Assembly (NCBI GenBank): GCA_013416795.1
Contig: RQSC01000027.1
Coordinates: 383,888 to 447,887 of the forward strand
Length of the DNA: 64,000 nucleotides
Reading direction: 5' to 3'
From: Prasinococcaceae sp. CCMP 1430
Taxonomy: Eukaryota > Prasinodermophyta > Palmophyllophyceae > Prasinococcales > Prasinococcaceae
Shown in pieces: positions 56,226 to 64,000 of this stretch; positions within the stretch are counted from its first letter, which is position 1; each line of letters begins with the position of its first letter. The translations under genes were made by a program, and so were the position numbers. The notes under the pieces are model-generated. The model made no database searches. It was not told the origin of the DNA and saw only the letters and a program-made list of their open reading frames with translations.

Positions 56226-58214
56226 TCACGCGGTCGTGACCGTGTCCAGCTGCGGCATGTTGATCGTGTCGACCTGAGGCTGCTCTTGCACACCCTGCGC
56301 ATCTCCACCATCCGTCTCTGACAGGTTGGTGAAGTACGCTGTGATCTCTGCTGCGAGCTGGCCGTACTGGGCATACTCTGCAGGCACGGTCGATCGGCAC
56401 ACGCCCGGCAAGACGGATGCCTGCCGCGGCCGCTGCGGCGTGACGATCGCTTCGACCTGAGGCTGTTGAGTCGCAGCCGGCGCGTCCCTGCCGAGCGTCT
56501 CTGTTCCCCCCAATATGCCGCCGGCAGCGAGCGATGCGTCGAGGCCAGCATTGCTCGCGACGCTACCGTCCGCCACCCGCGGCGCCGTCACCTCCAGGGG
56601 ACCATCGAGGGCATGCACGGGTCGACAGAAGGCCTCTGCCTCGATAGACATCTCGTCGAGGTCAAAGGAGGGCCCGCTTCCCGGCGGCGGGTGTGCAAAG
56701 CTCTGCCATGTGCCGTTCGTGACACAGCCCCGAGGCAATTGAGTCGCAGCCGGAGCGCCCCTGCCGAGCGTCTCTGTTCCCCCCAATATGCCGCCGGCAG
56801 CGAGCGATGCGTCGAGGCCAGCATTGCTCGCGACGCTACCGTCCGCCACCCGCGGCGCCGTCACCTCCAGGGGACCATCGAGGGCATGCACGGGTCGACA
56901 GAAGGCCTCTGCCTCGATAGACATCTCGTCGAGGTCAAAGGAGGGCCCGCTTCCCGGCGGCGGGTGTGCAAAGCTCCTCCATGTGCCGTTCGTGATGCAG
57001 TCCAGCGCAACGTACGTCCACAACGGCACGTCCTGCTCCCCTGCAAATGCCGCGTTGCTCGCCTCTGCACCCGACATGCCGCCCCTCGCGCCAACACGCG
57101 CCTGAGTCGGGCGCTCCTGTTGCCGCGCCGCCTCCTCTGTAGAGGGATGCGTCGATGACACGGTTTCCTGGCCGAGGATCGCGATGGTCGGGGGAGCGGG
57201 GACCGCTTCGGCAGCGGGGACGACCTCGCCAGTGGTCTTCTGCTTCTTGCGCGCACCGCTCCGTCCGCCTGGCTTCTTGGCCCTCAGGCCAGCCGGTCCA
57301 GATGCTGTCAGGGGCATTGGGTCACCACCGCGCCTCGCGTGCATGCGCTTGCGTGTCGCGCTTGTGTGGCACTTGATGGGCCCATTGAAGCACGCGCACG
57401 CTTGCGCGCAGCGCAAGCACAGGCCGGGCCCCTTGCCCCCAGGTCGTCCCCGGGTGGACCCCGCTGACGCAGGCGGCCTTGCTGTGCCTCCTTGCGCGCC
57501 CTCGATGGCCTCGCCGCGCGCGCTCTGCGCATCGCGAAAGCGGATCTCTTCGATGCGCGCAGCCATGGCGCGCTCCGCGGACCCCTCGGGAGTCTGTGCC
57601 GCGTCGCGCAGGAAGTTGGCCACGCGGTTGCTGCAGTCATGCGTGTGGTAGCCGATCCCGCAGAGATCGCACGCAACGACCTTCCGGTGGCCCTTGGAGA
57701 CCTGGCCGCACGCGTGGCACGTGAGCATCCGCCCCCCCGCCGCCCTTTGCGTGGCCCCTTTGCCGCGGCGGATTTTTATGCTCGCTGCGCCCCCGTCGGT
57801 CGGGGTCACCACGAAGTCACCACTGGGCAGCGGCGCATCATCGCCGCCGTCGGCCGCGACGGTCGCCAAGCGGTCCTGCTGCGTGCCCTCAACCAGGGCT
57901 CGGCGGAGCGGCGCGCGCGCGGACATCTCGACGGCCGGGAAGTCACCGTGCGAGGGTGGCAACTCGCTCCGCTGCGCCCCGCCCCCCGCGTTGCACCGCG
58001 CGCCCCCCCGCGCCGCCGCTGGCGGGCCCCCGTGGCCGTTGCGCCAACTGCGGCGTCGCGCCACNGGGGGTGGAGGGCAGGTGAGGGGCGCGCGGGCGCG
58101 CGGTGTGGCGCCCGCGCGCGCGGCGAGTAGGGCCTGACGCCGCGTCGCCGTCGCCATCAAAACGCAATGCGCCGCCGGCGCCTCGCCGCCCTGACATGTG
58201 TGTGCGTGTTTCAT
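56226..58214 (-). CDS. zf-4CXXC_R1/CDCA7-like zinc-finger protein with duplicated C-terminal module, 662 aa
   Basis: The cysteine-rich region reads TCHACGQVSKG, VACDLCGIGYHTHDCSNRV and, after a spacer, GLCLRCAQACACFNG. This resembles the zf-4CXXC_R1 domain of CDCA7, but the spacing is degenerate. The C-terminal half holds two 91-residue repeats, nearly identical, encoded by the tandem duplication at 56466-57001. Each includes CITNGTWRSFAHPPPG or CVTNGTWQSFAHPPPG and FDLDEMSIEAEAFCRP. The rest is low-complexity. A nuclear role is likely. An unknown base at 58065 interrupts the N-terminus, and ATGs at 58214 and 58157 are both possible starts. CDCA7 proteins recruit the HELLS remodeller for CG methylation; applying that here is speculative. 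Confidence 0.55.
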   Translation of the reverse strand: MKHAHTCQGGEAPAAHCVLMATATRRQALLAARAGATPRARAPLTCPPPXVARRRSWRNGHGGPPAAARGGARCNAGGGAQRSELPPSHGDFPAVEMSARAPLRRALVEGTQQDRLATVAADGGDDAPLPSGDFVVTPTDGGAASIKIRRGKGATQRAAGGRMLTCHACGQVSKGHRKVVACDLCGIGYHTHDCSNRVANFLRDAAQTPEGSAERAMAARIEEIRFRDAQSARGEAIEGAQGGTARPPASAGSTRGRPGGKGPGLCLRCAQACACFNGPIKCHTSATRKRMHARRGGDPMPLTASGPAGLRAKKPGGRSGARKKQKTTGEVVPAAEAVPAPPTIAILGQETVSSTHPSTEEAARQQERPTQARVGARGGMSGAEASNAAFAGEQDVPLWTYVALDCITNGTWRSFAHPPPGSGPSFDLDEMSIEAEAFCRPVHALDGPLEVTAPRVADGSVASNAGLDASLAAGGILGGTETLGRGAPAATQLPRGCVTNGTWQSFAHPPPGSGPSFDLDEMSIEAEAFCRPVHALDGPLEVTAPRVADGSVASNAGLDASLAAGGILGGTETLGRDAPAATQQPQVEAIVTPQRPRQASVLPGVCRSTVPAEYAQYGQLAAEITAYFTNLSETDGGDAQGVQEQPQVDTINMPQLDTVTTA
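56466..57001. repeat. 273-bp tandem duplication inside the zinc-finger gene
   Basis: Unit 1 (56466-56738) and unit 2 (56739-about 57001) both start TTGAGTCGCAGCCGG and are nearly identical. The period is 273 bp, exactly 91 codons, so the frame is kept. Confidence 0.92.
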
Positions 58215-58952
58215 TTTCTTGCGGCCGCGAGGGGCGGCGCGAGATATTTTGCGCAGCGCCCGCGCGCGCCGCGCTCGTTGCTCACTCGATTTGATATTAT
58301 TTCACGGAACATTGGACGTGATCCCATCCGTTCCGGTAAAAGGCGCCACTCCGCTGAACGGGACGGCGAGTTGGTTGGAAGCGCTGGCAGGAAAAGTGGC
58401 ACGGCACGGCCCTCCGTTTCGGTTCGGGACGATTTTCAACCAGGGTTGTCCCAAACGAGGGTTCTGGTTCTGGTCCTGCTTCCGCCCGGACCGGTGGACC
58501 AACCAGCAAGCGGCGGGAGTTCACCCCGGAATCTATCGACCGATCGAGGTTGGCTTGCACGTGACCTCGCGCGTGATGTGCGCCGCTGATCTTTTCCTCG
58601 CTCGGGCATCTCTCGGCGCCCTCTTGCTTGCTGGTGGGTTGGGTGGGGCTCGCCCGACCGACCGAAGTGCGTCAGGCCGGCGGGTGGATCAACTTTGTGC
58701 GGGCCCTCGGTCGGCCGACCGGCCCTGACTGCTGACTTCTCTGATGACTGAGAACGGACCCGCGCGGATTGGATGGATACTCCCCCGTCGTCGCCGGATT
58801 TCCCGGCGGCGGCCCAGCCACACATTGGGCGGGGCCCGGCGCGCGGCGCGGGCTAGGAGCGGATGCGGCAGGCGCGGATGCGGACCCCACACCCGCAACA
58901 ACACGGCAGCGACCAGCAGCAGCGGCAGCACCAGCAGCAGCAGCCATCGATC
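58215..58952. promoter_or_regulatory. Divergent region between zinc-finger (-) and B-box (+) genes
   Basis: A lower-GC stretch (58200-58450) and the perfect palindrome CGGTCGGCCGACCG near 58705 are the visible features. A CAG-repeat patch near 58910-58945 may be translated if the B-box protein starts at 58863. Open frames through 58200-58730 look like chance. Confidence 0.4.
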
Positions 58953-59693
58953 ATGAAACGTGCTCGTCCGGCGACGTGCATGTATTGCCACTCGCAAGCA
59001 GCGGTGCTTTTCTGCTGCAGCGATGAAGCAGCACTGTGCCGGCTGTGCGATGGTATCGTCCACAGCGCCAACGACATCGTCGCCCGCCATGCGAGATGGC
59101 CTCTATGCGACAAGTGCGGCGCCAAGCCTGCAACGATGTGCGTCGCGAGCGAGTGAGCGCCGGCGCATCCTGCGAATGACCAGCGCATGTGGCGACGCAC
59201 GTTTGTTGCGCCGCGGTGACCGGGCCGCCCGGTGACCCGTGCTCGCCGTGGGCGCAGGAGCGCGCGGCGGGATTCCGCAACACAGCAACGTCCGCGCACC
59301 GCTAGTAGCACGCTCCGTTTCCATGCACGCGCACTCGCAGTGCGGCACCTCGCGCTGACGGCCATCGCCGGCGATGGATTGCGCGCTGCGAATCGCGCAC
59401 GATCACGCAGGTACTGCGAAGGCGAGAGGGCAGCGCTGTGCAAGCAATGCGACCAAGAGTACCACAAGAGCAATCCGACGCTGGCAAGCCACGCGAGGCT
59501 CCCCATCGATCCTATCACTGGCGGTGACTCCTCCGGTGGTGGGCGCGATTCGCCACTATTCGCTGGCGATGCATACTACGCGGCGGTGCCGCCCCCTTCC
59601 TTGCCACAGGGGCATGGGCGCAGCGAGCATATGCAGCTGGCGCGGCAGGCATCTCTAACCGGCCTGGATGGTCTTTATCAGGTAGCAGCTCAG
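58953..59693 (+). CDS. Double B-box zinc-finger protein (CONSTANS-like), 3' end lost at an N
   Basis: Exons 58953-59137 and 59411-about 59681 are joined by a 273-nt intron (donor GTGCGT, acceptor CACGCAG, phase 2). B-box 1 is CMYCHSQAAVLFCCSDEAAL with CRLCDGIVH. The splice completes B-box 2 as CDKCGAKPATMYCEGERAAL with CKQCDQEYH, with spacing identical to the first, which fixes the intron. An upstream in-frame ATG at 58863 would add a glutamine-rich leader. A serine/glycine-rich region follows. A donor-like GTAGCA occurs just before the unknown base at 59694, so further exons, perhaps including a CCT domain, are missing. B-box proteins of plants and algae regulate light and circadian responses. 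Confidence 0.8.
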
Positions 59694-59765
59694 NCCCCGG
59701 GGCGCTCGGCGACGCGCTGACCCACCCGCCGCCGCCGCCGCGCTCCGCCCGCGCTCCGATCGCAG
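59694..59765. other. Contig join and intron end before AK-HSDH
   Basis: A single N at 59694 separates the truncated B-box gene from intron-like sequence. That sequence ends in an acceptor (GATCGCAG, 59758-59765) for the first visible AK-HSDH exon. Confidence 0.5.
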
Positions 59766-62129
59766 GCCGAGGGCCGCGACAAGACGTACGTGGAGGACAT
59801 CGAGGTCGTCCTCGAGAAGCACGTCGCCGCCTCGGTGGAACTGCTCGGCGAGGGCACCCCCGAGCAGGCGGCGTTCGAGGAGAACCTGAGGAAGGACATC
59901 ACCAACCTGACGGCAATGCTCAAGGCGATGTACATCGCGGGCCAGTCCACCGAGACGTTCCTCGACTACGTGGTCGGGCACGGCGAGCTGTGGCTCGCGC
60001 AGATGTTCGCGGGGCGCGCCAAGCAGCAGGGCGCCAACGCCGAGTTCCTGGACGCGCGCGAGGTGCTCGTCGTCGAGGAGGACGACGAGATCAACTACGA
60101 AGCCTCCAACGCCAAGCTCGACCAGTGGTACGCCGAGCGCCCAGGCACCGACGTGGCGGTCATCACGGGCTTCATCGCGTCCACGCCCGAGGGCATCCCG
60201 ACCACGCTCAAGCGGAACGGCTCCGACTTCTCGGCGACCATCTTCGGCGCGCTCCTGAGGGCCAAGACCGTGACCATCTGGACCGACGTGGACGGCGTGT
60301 ACTCCGCCGACCCGCGCAAGGTGAACGAGGCGGTCGTGCTCGAGTCGCTGAGCTACGAGGAGGCGTGGGAGATGAGCTACTTCGGCGCCAACGTGCTGCA
60401 CCCGCGCACCACACAGCCGGCGATGCAGTACAACACCCCCGTGAAGATCCGCAACTTCTTCAACCTGGACGCTCCCGGCACCACCATCAGGACGCGCGGC
60501 GTCTGCGTGGGCCCGCACTGCAAGGACATCGAGGAGCAGTTCGTGAAGGGCTTCGCCACCATCGACGACGTGGCCATGATCAACGTGGAGGGCACCGGCA
60601 TGATCGGCGTCCCCGGCGTCGCGAGCAGCGTCTTCAGCAGCGTGCGCGACGCCGGCGTGAACGTCATAATGATCAGCCAGGCCTCGTCGGAGCACTCGAT
60701 CTGCTTCGCCGTCAAGAGCGAGGACACGGAGGCCGCGAAGAACGCGGTTGAGGAGAAGATGAGCGACAAGATCAAGGCTGGCCTGGTGAAGAACGTCGAG
60801 GTGCTGCCGCGTCACGCCATCCTGGCGGCCGTGGGCGGTGGCCTGGGCAAGCACGAGGGCGTCGCGGCGACCATGTTCACCTCCCTCGCGAACGCAAACA
60901 TCAACATCGTCGCCATCGCGCAGGGCGCTTCGGAGAACAACCTCACCGTGGTGGTGAACGGCGACGACTCCACGCGCGCGCTGCGCGCCGTGCACTCGCG
61001 CTTCTACCTGTCGGAGACGCCGCTCGCCGTGGGCATCGTGGGCGGCACGGGGCTCGTCGGCAGGACCCTGCTGCGCCAGCTGAAGGAGCAGAGCGCGGCG
61101 CTCCACGACGACTTCAACGTTGACGTGCGCGTGCTGGGCATCTGCAACTCGCGCGAGATGCTCTGCAGCGACGTCGGCATCGACCTCGACTCGTGGGAGG
61201 AGGTCTTCGAGGGCAAGGACGCCGCGGACGGATCCGTCAAGAGCGACTTCAGCCCGGAGGCGTTCAACGCGAGCATCCTGAGCCCGTACATCCCCAACCG
61301 GGTCATCATCGACTGCACAGCGTCCGGGGCGGTCGCGGAGCAGTACGAGGGGTGGCTCAAGGCGGGCATCCACGTGATCACCCCAAACAAGAAGGCGAAC
61401 TCCAGCGAGCAGGAGTACTACCAAAAGCTGCGCAAGATCCAGCGCGAGGGCTACACGCACTACTTCTACGAGGCCACCGTGGGCGCCGGCCTGCCCATCC
61501 TGTCGACGCTCAAGACCCTCACGGACACGGGCGACAAGGTCAAGCAGATCGAGGGCATCTTCTCGGGCACGCTGTCGTACATTTTCAACGAGTACGACCC
61601 CTCCAAGAAGTTCTCCGACATTGTCAAGCAGGCCAAGGAGCTGGGCTACACCGAGCCGGACCCGAGGGATGACCTGGACGGCATGGACGTGGCGAGGAAG
61701 GTCACCATCCTCGCTCGCGAGGCGGGAATGACCAGCATCCCGGACGCCGCGGCCCTCGAGAAGCGCTCGCTGGTGCCCGACGAGCTGAAGGACGTCAATT
61801 CGATCGAGGAGTTCATGGAGAAACTGCCCGAGTTCGACGACCGCATCGCGGCCGAGGCGGAGGCGGCCGACGCGGCGGGTAAGGTGCTGCGCTTCGTAGG
61901 CGTGGTGGACGTTGAGAACCAGAAGGGCAGCGTGGAGCTGCGTCAGTACGACAAAAACCACCCCTTCGGATCGCTCAAGGGCTCGGACAACATCATCTCC
62001 TTCCGCACGGAGCGCTATGACGAGCAGCCGCTCATCGTGCGCGGACCCGGCGCCGGCGCCGACGTGACCGCGGGCGGCGTATTCGGCGACCTCCTGCGCC
62101 TCGCGGCGTACCTGGGCGCGCCGTCCTAG
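59766..62129 (+). CDS. Bifunctional aspartokinase/homoserine dehydrogenase (5' end missing)
   Basis: The visible frame starts after an acceptor at 59766 (AEGRDKTYVEDIEVVLEKH). The aspartokinase part has DYVVGHGELWLAQMFAGR, DAREVLVVEEDD, VAVITGFIASTPEGIPTT and WTDVDGVYSADPRKV; two ACT domains follow. The homoserine dehydrogenase part has VGIVGGTGLVGRTLLRQL, VIDCTASGAVAEQYEGWL, VITPNKKANSS, EATVGAGLPILSTLKTL, GIFSGTLSYIFNEY and DPRDDLDGMDVARKV. It catalyses the first and third steps from aspartate to threonine, isoleucine and methionine, normally in the plastid. The aspartokinase N-terminus with the KFGGTS motif is absent because the sequence is broken at 59694. Confidence 0.97.
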   Translation, partial: AEGRDKTYVEDIEVVLEKHVAASVELLGEGTPEQAAFEENLRKDITNLTAMLKAMYIAGQSTETFLDYVVGHGELWLAQMFAGRAKQQGANAEFLDAREVLVVEEDDEINYEASNAKLDQWYAERPGTDVAVITGFIASTPEGIPTTLKRNGSDFSATIFGALLRAKTVTIWTDVDGVYSADPRKVNEAVVLESLSYEEAWEMSYFGANVLHPRTTQPAMQYNTPVKIRNFFNLDAPGTTIRTRGVCVGPHCKDIEEQFVKGFATIDDVAMINVEGTGMIGVPGVASSVFSSVRDAGVNVIMISQASSEHSICFAVKSEDTEAAKNAVEEKMSDKIKAGLVKNVEVLPRHAILAAVGGGLGKHEGVAATMFTSLANANINIVAIAQGASENNLTVVVNGDDSTRALRAVHSRFYLSETPLAVGIVGGTGLVGRTLLRQLKEQSAALHDDFNVDVRVLGICNSREMLCSDVGIDLDSWEEVFEGKDAADGSVKSDFSPEAFNASILSPYIPNRVIIDCTASGAVAEQYEGWLKAGIHVITPNKKANSSEQEYYQKLRKIQREGYTHYFYEATVGAGLPILSTLKTLTDTGDKVKQIEGIFSGTLSYIFNEYDPSKKFSDIVKQAKELGYTEPDPRDDLDGMDVARKVTILAREAGMTSIPDAAALEKRSLVPDELKDVNSIEEFMEKLPEFDDRIAAEAEAADAAGKVLRFVGVVDVENQKGSVELRQYDKNHPFGSLKGSDNIISFRTERYDEQPLIVRGPGAGADVTAGGVFGDLLRLAAYLGAPS

Positions 62130-62551
62130 ATGCGCGTCACAAGGACCTGTTCAGGGTTTCGCGCCTTTCCCCTTCGGCCCTTCCCTCTCGCAAATTAAAA
62201 CTCGGGCGTCGAACTATAGCCGCGTACAGCACCCCAAAACGACGCGACCCGGGCGCATGCGCAAGCGCCGCAGCCGCGCCGTGCCACGCCCTCGGCGCGC
62301 GCTGAGCGCGCGTGGCCCTGGTTTGGACGCTGCTTCCTGCATGCTCGAATGGATGGAAAGGGGTTGGAGGGGGCTGCTCGGAGAAGACTACATCGCTGCG
62401 CTGCGCAACGCCGCGCTGCGAGCGCGCCAGCGCTTCCAGGCGGGAGCGCGGGCGTCCGACCATCTCGTCGTTGGAGAAATGGAGTGCATCTGCATCCGTG
62501 CGCTCGCCTGCCTTCGCTGGCACGAATCGGCTTCGCGTCCCGCGATGCGCT
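62130..62551. other. Convergent gap, 422 bp
   Basis: An AT-richer patch (CAAATTAAAACTCG, 62192) follows the AK-HSDH stop. The opposite strand is open through most of the interval but without recognisable domains. Confidence 0.3.
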
Positions 62552-63871
62552 TCAGCCCAGTGTCTTCTGATGGCACTTCCAGCCGGTGGCGGGGTTTGCC
62601 GGCGCGCGCCTGGACGCGTTGAATGTGGTAGTGTTGCAGCGCTCGTCGAGGCGCGCCACAGTCGCCAGCGTGCCCCACGGCTTCTTCTCCTGCTCGGGCC
62701 CGTCCGAACACTCCAGGAAATGGTAGAGCGCCTGGTAGCCCGCGTCAAGGCGCCGGCCCATCTCGGCCCACACTCCGCACGGCACGCTTCGACTCCCCTT
62801 TGGCGCACCCCGTAACCCGGGGAGCTTTCGTAACCTGGTTTCCACGTCGCCGCGCGCGCCGATGTCGTCGCGGCCCCCGACACCCCCACTGACGCCGCCA
62901 GCGGCCGGCGAAATGCTCGCGCGCCACTCGTCCCCGCGCAACCCAAGGAAGCCCGAAATTCTCGCCAGCGCACTGGTTGGGTCCTCCATGAGCTCCTCGA
63001 AGTTTAGCACCAGCACCTTCTCGCGGCCGAAGGCCTCCACCCAACGTCTGATGCCGTCGAGGTGCGACCAGATGTGATTGTCGCCGACGCCAGCCACGGG
63101 GTTGAAGACGTTGCGGCGCTTGAGCGAGGCGAACATCCGGCTCGCGTACCGCTTGTATGCCATGCGGCCAACGCCCTGGCGCATGAGCGTGACGTTGGTT
63201 TCCCTAGGAAAGATGGCCTTGCACCTGCCGCGCGAGGGATCGCTTTTCATGTTGCAGGCGCTCACGAGGTCGTTGTAGTCGAGGAGGTCGCGCTCGGCGG
63301 ACTCGCGGATAACGACGATCACCTTGGCGTCGCGCCGCACGTTGGGTGGCAGCATCCGCGCGGCGCGGTTGGCGGCGGGGGGGTTCGTCAGGTAGGTCGT
63401 GGAAGCATCGAATCGCGGCTGGCGCCTGTCGCAGCTGCTGAAGTGAGCGAGGTATGGCTCGGCTCCCTTGGCGAACGCCTTCCCGTTGTTGAAGAAGTCC
63501 GGCGCTATGTTCCTGCCCGTAATGAACTTCTTGCCCGTCGCTGGGTCAATCCCCCCGGGCCTGCAGAAGCCCTGCTGCCAGAGCCAGTCTGCGATGGATG
63601 GGATGCCGCCTATCTGCACGCCGATGAGGAACACGTGCGGCCAGCGCGCGTCTTCTCTATCGAGCCTGGCGCGATGCAAAGCGAGCGGGCTCCCCGGGGC
63701 CAGGCGCGTTTGTGCGCCCTTGCCCTGCTGTTGCGGCGCGCGCGGCACGAGCGAGTGCACCGCTGCCCCCACGAGCAGCATCGCGGCCGCGACGATCGCG
63801 ATCATGCGGGAGCGCGAGCCGGGTGCAGCGCCTGCAGCACGCGGGCCGTCGTGCTTCGTCGGGCCGCGCAT
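62552..63871 (-). CDS. Sulfotransferase-like type II membrane protein, diverged, 439 aa
   Basis: It starts at ATG 63871. A basic tail is followed by a membrane anchor (MIAIVAAAMLLVGAAVHSLV, about residues 23-42). The lumenal domain begins HVFLIGVQIGGIPSIADWL in the position of the PAPS 5' loop and continues YLTNPPAANRAARML and VIVVIRESAERDLLDYNDL in place of the 3'-phosphate motif. VLVLNFEELMEDPTSAL and LARISGFLGL complete the pattern of membrane sulfotransferases. The usual basic residue of the 5' loop is replaced (GVQIGGIP), and RxxP is RESA, so activity is uncertain. Cysteines near the C-terminus (VPCGVW, CNTTTFN) could form lumenal disulfides. Confidence 0.65.
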   Translation of the reverse strand: MRGPTKHDGPRAAGAAPGSRSRMIAIVAAAMLLVGAAVHSLVPRAPQQQGKGAQTRLAPGSPLALHRARLDREDARWPHVFLIGVQIGGIPSIADWLWQQGFCRPGGIDPATGKKFITGRNIAPDFFNNGKAFAKGAEPYLAHFSSCDRRQPRFDASTTYLTNPPAANRAARMLPPNVRRDAKVIVVIRESAERDLLDYNDLVSACNMKSDPSRGRCKAIFPRETNVTLMRQGVGRMAYKRYASRMFASLKRRNVFNPVAGVGDNHIWSHLDGIRRWVEAFGREKVLVLNFEELMEDPTSALARISGFLGLRGDEWRASISPAAGGVSGGVGGRDDIGARGDVETRLRKLPGLRGAPKGSRSVPCGVWAEMGRRLDAGYQALYHFLECSDGPEQEKKPWGTLATVARLDERCNTTTFNASRRAPANPATGWKCHQKTLG

Positions 63872-64000
63872 CGCACAACTCAAGGCGCGCCCGCCGAGCT
63901 GGCGGCCGGCGTCGGCGGGGCGCCCTCAGCGGCTGTGCGGACGCGCGCCCCCCAATCACCGCCCCGCCCACCCACCCACGCGCGCGCTCGCGGCTGCCGC

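Noticed and set aside
59655-61961. A 768-codon minus-strand open frame
   Set aside because: Antisense mirror of AK-HSDH, caused by the GC3 bias of that gene. It crosses the N at 59694.
1-64000. tRNA, rRNA or CRISPR arrays
   Set aside because: I looked for T-loop signatures, rRNA stretches and regularly spaced repeats and saw none. A tRNA scan would be decisive for diverged or intron-bearing tRNAs.

Overview
The window is nuclear DNA of a photosynthetic, very GC-rich microalga. Genes for plastid functions (protoporphyrinogen oxidase, CCB1, a thylakoid-lumen TPM-domain protein, a plant-type aspartokinase/homoserine dehydrogenase, a CONSTANS-type B-box protein) sit beside ordinary eukaryotic genes (class I histone deacetylase, P4-ATPase, GET4, UFD2, exosome subunit, KDEL receptor). 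Introns are few and short (about 70 to 270 nt) and many donors read GTGCGT. The lineage cannot be fixed from this sequence; a haptophyte, pelagophyte or prasinophyte would fit.

Layout. Genes are dense and alternate strongly between strands. Most neighbours are divergent across a GC-repeat-rich gap of 250 to 1,100 bp, then convergent with only 60 to 450 bp between stops. From left to right: pectinacetylesterase-ABCG fusion (-), small unknown (+), double-SAM protein (-), SDR oxidoreductase (+), GT31-like glycosyltransferase (-), sulfotransferase-like (+), dioxygenase-SANT-glycosyltransferase fusion (-), TMEM53-like (-), exosome MTR3-like (+), PPOX (-), DHX35-like helicase with lost ATPase motifs (+), small repeat protein (+). 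Next comes a disturbed zone at 22.5-25 kb with a repeat family, an 81-base N gap, an orphan first exon of a KDEL receptor and an S21 gene running into a repeat. Then CCB1 (-), mitochondrial L32 (-), DUF1997 (-), a truncated SCCPDH-like gene (-), a thylakoid lumen protein (+), a class IV aminotransferase (+), a cysteine-rich membrane protein (-), GST (+), UBZ-polyQ-ALKBH (+), PSD (-), P4-ATPase (-), a second GT31-like paralogue (+), HDAC (-), GET4 (+), NHE (-), UBX (+), UFD2 (-), CPBP protease (+), a CDCA7/zf-4CXXC-like protein with an internal duplication (-), B-box (+), AK-HSDH (+), and a second sulfotransferase-like protein (-).

Cooperation. I see no operon-like pathway cluster. Themes recur: the secretory/Golgi system (two GT31-like proteins, two sulfotransferase-like proteins, P4-ATPase, NHE, GET4, KDEL receptor exon, PSD), ubiquitin/ERAD (UBX and UFD2, tail to tail 103 bp apart), plastid biogenesis, and nucleic-acid modification or repair (ALKBH, the dioxygenase-SANT-GT fusion). 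The most unusual items are the fusion proteins and the degenerate helicase. Single Ns at 16598, 29699, 58065 and 59694 look like contig joins. At least one coincides with a gene that has lost its 5' end, so local linkage there should be treated with care.
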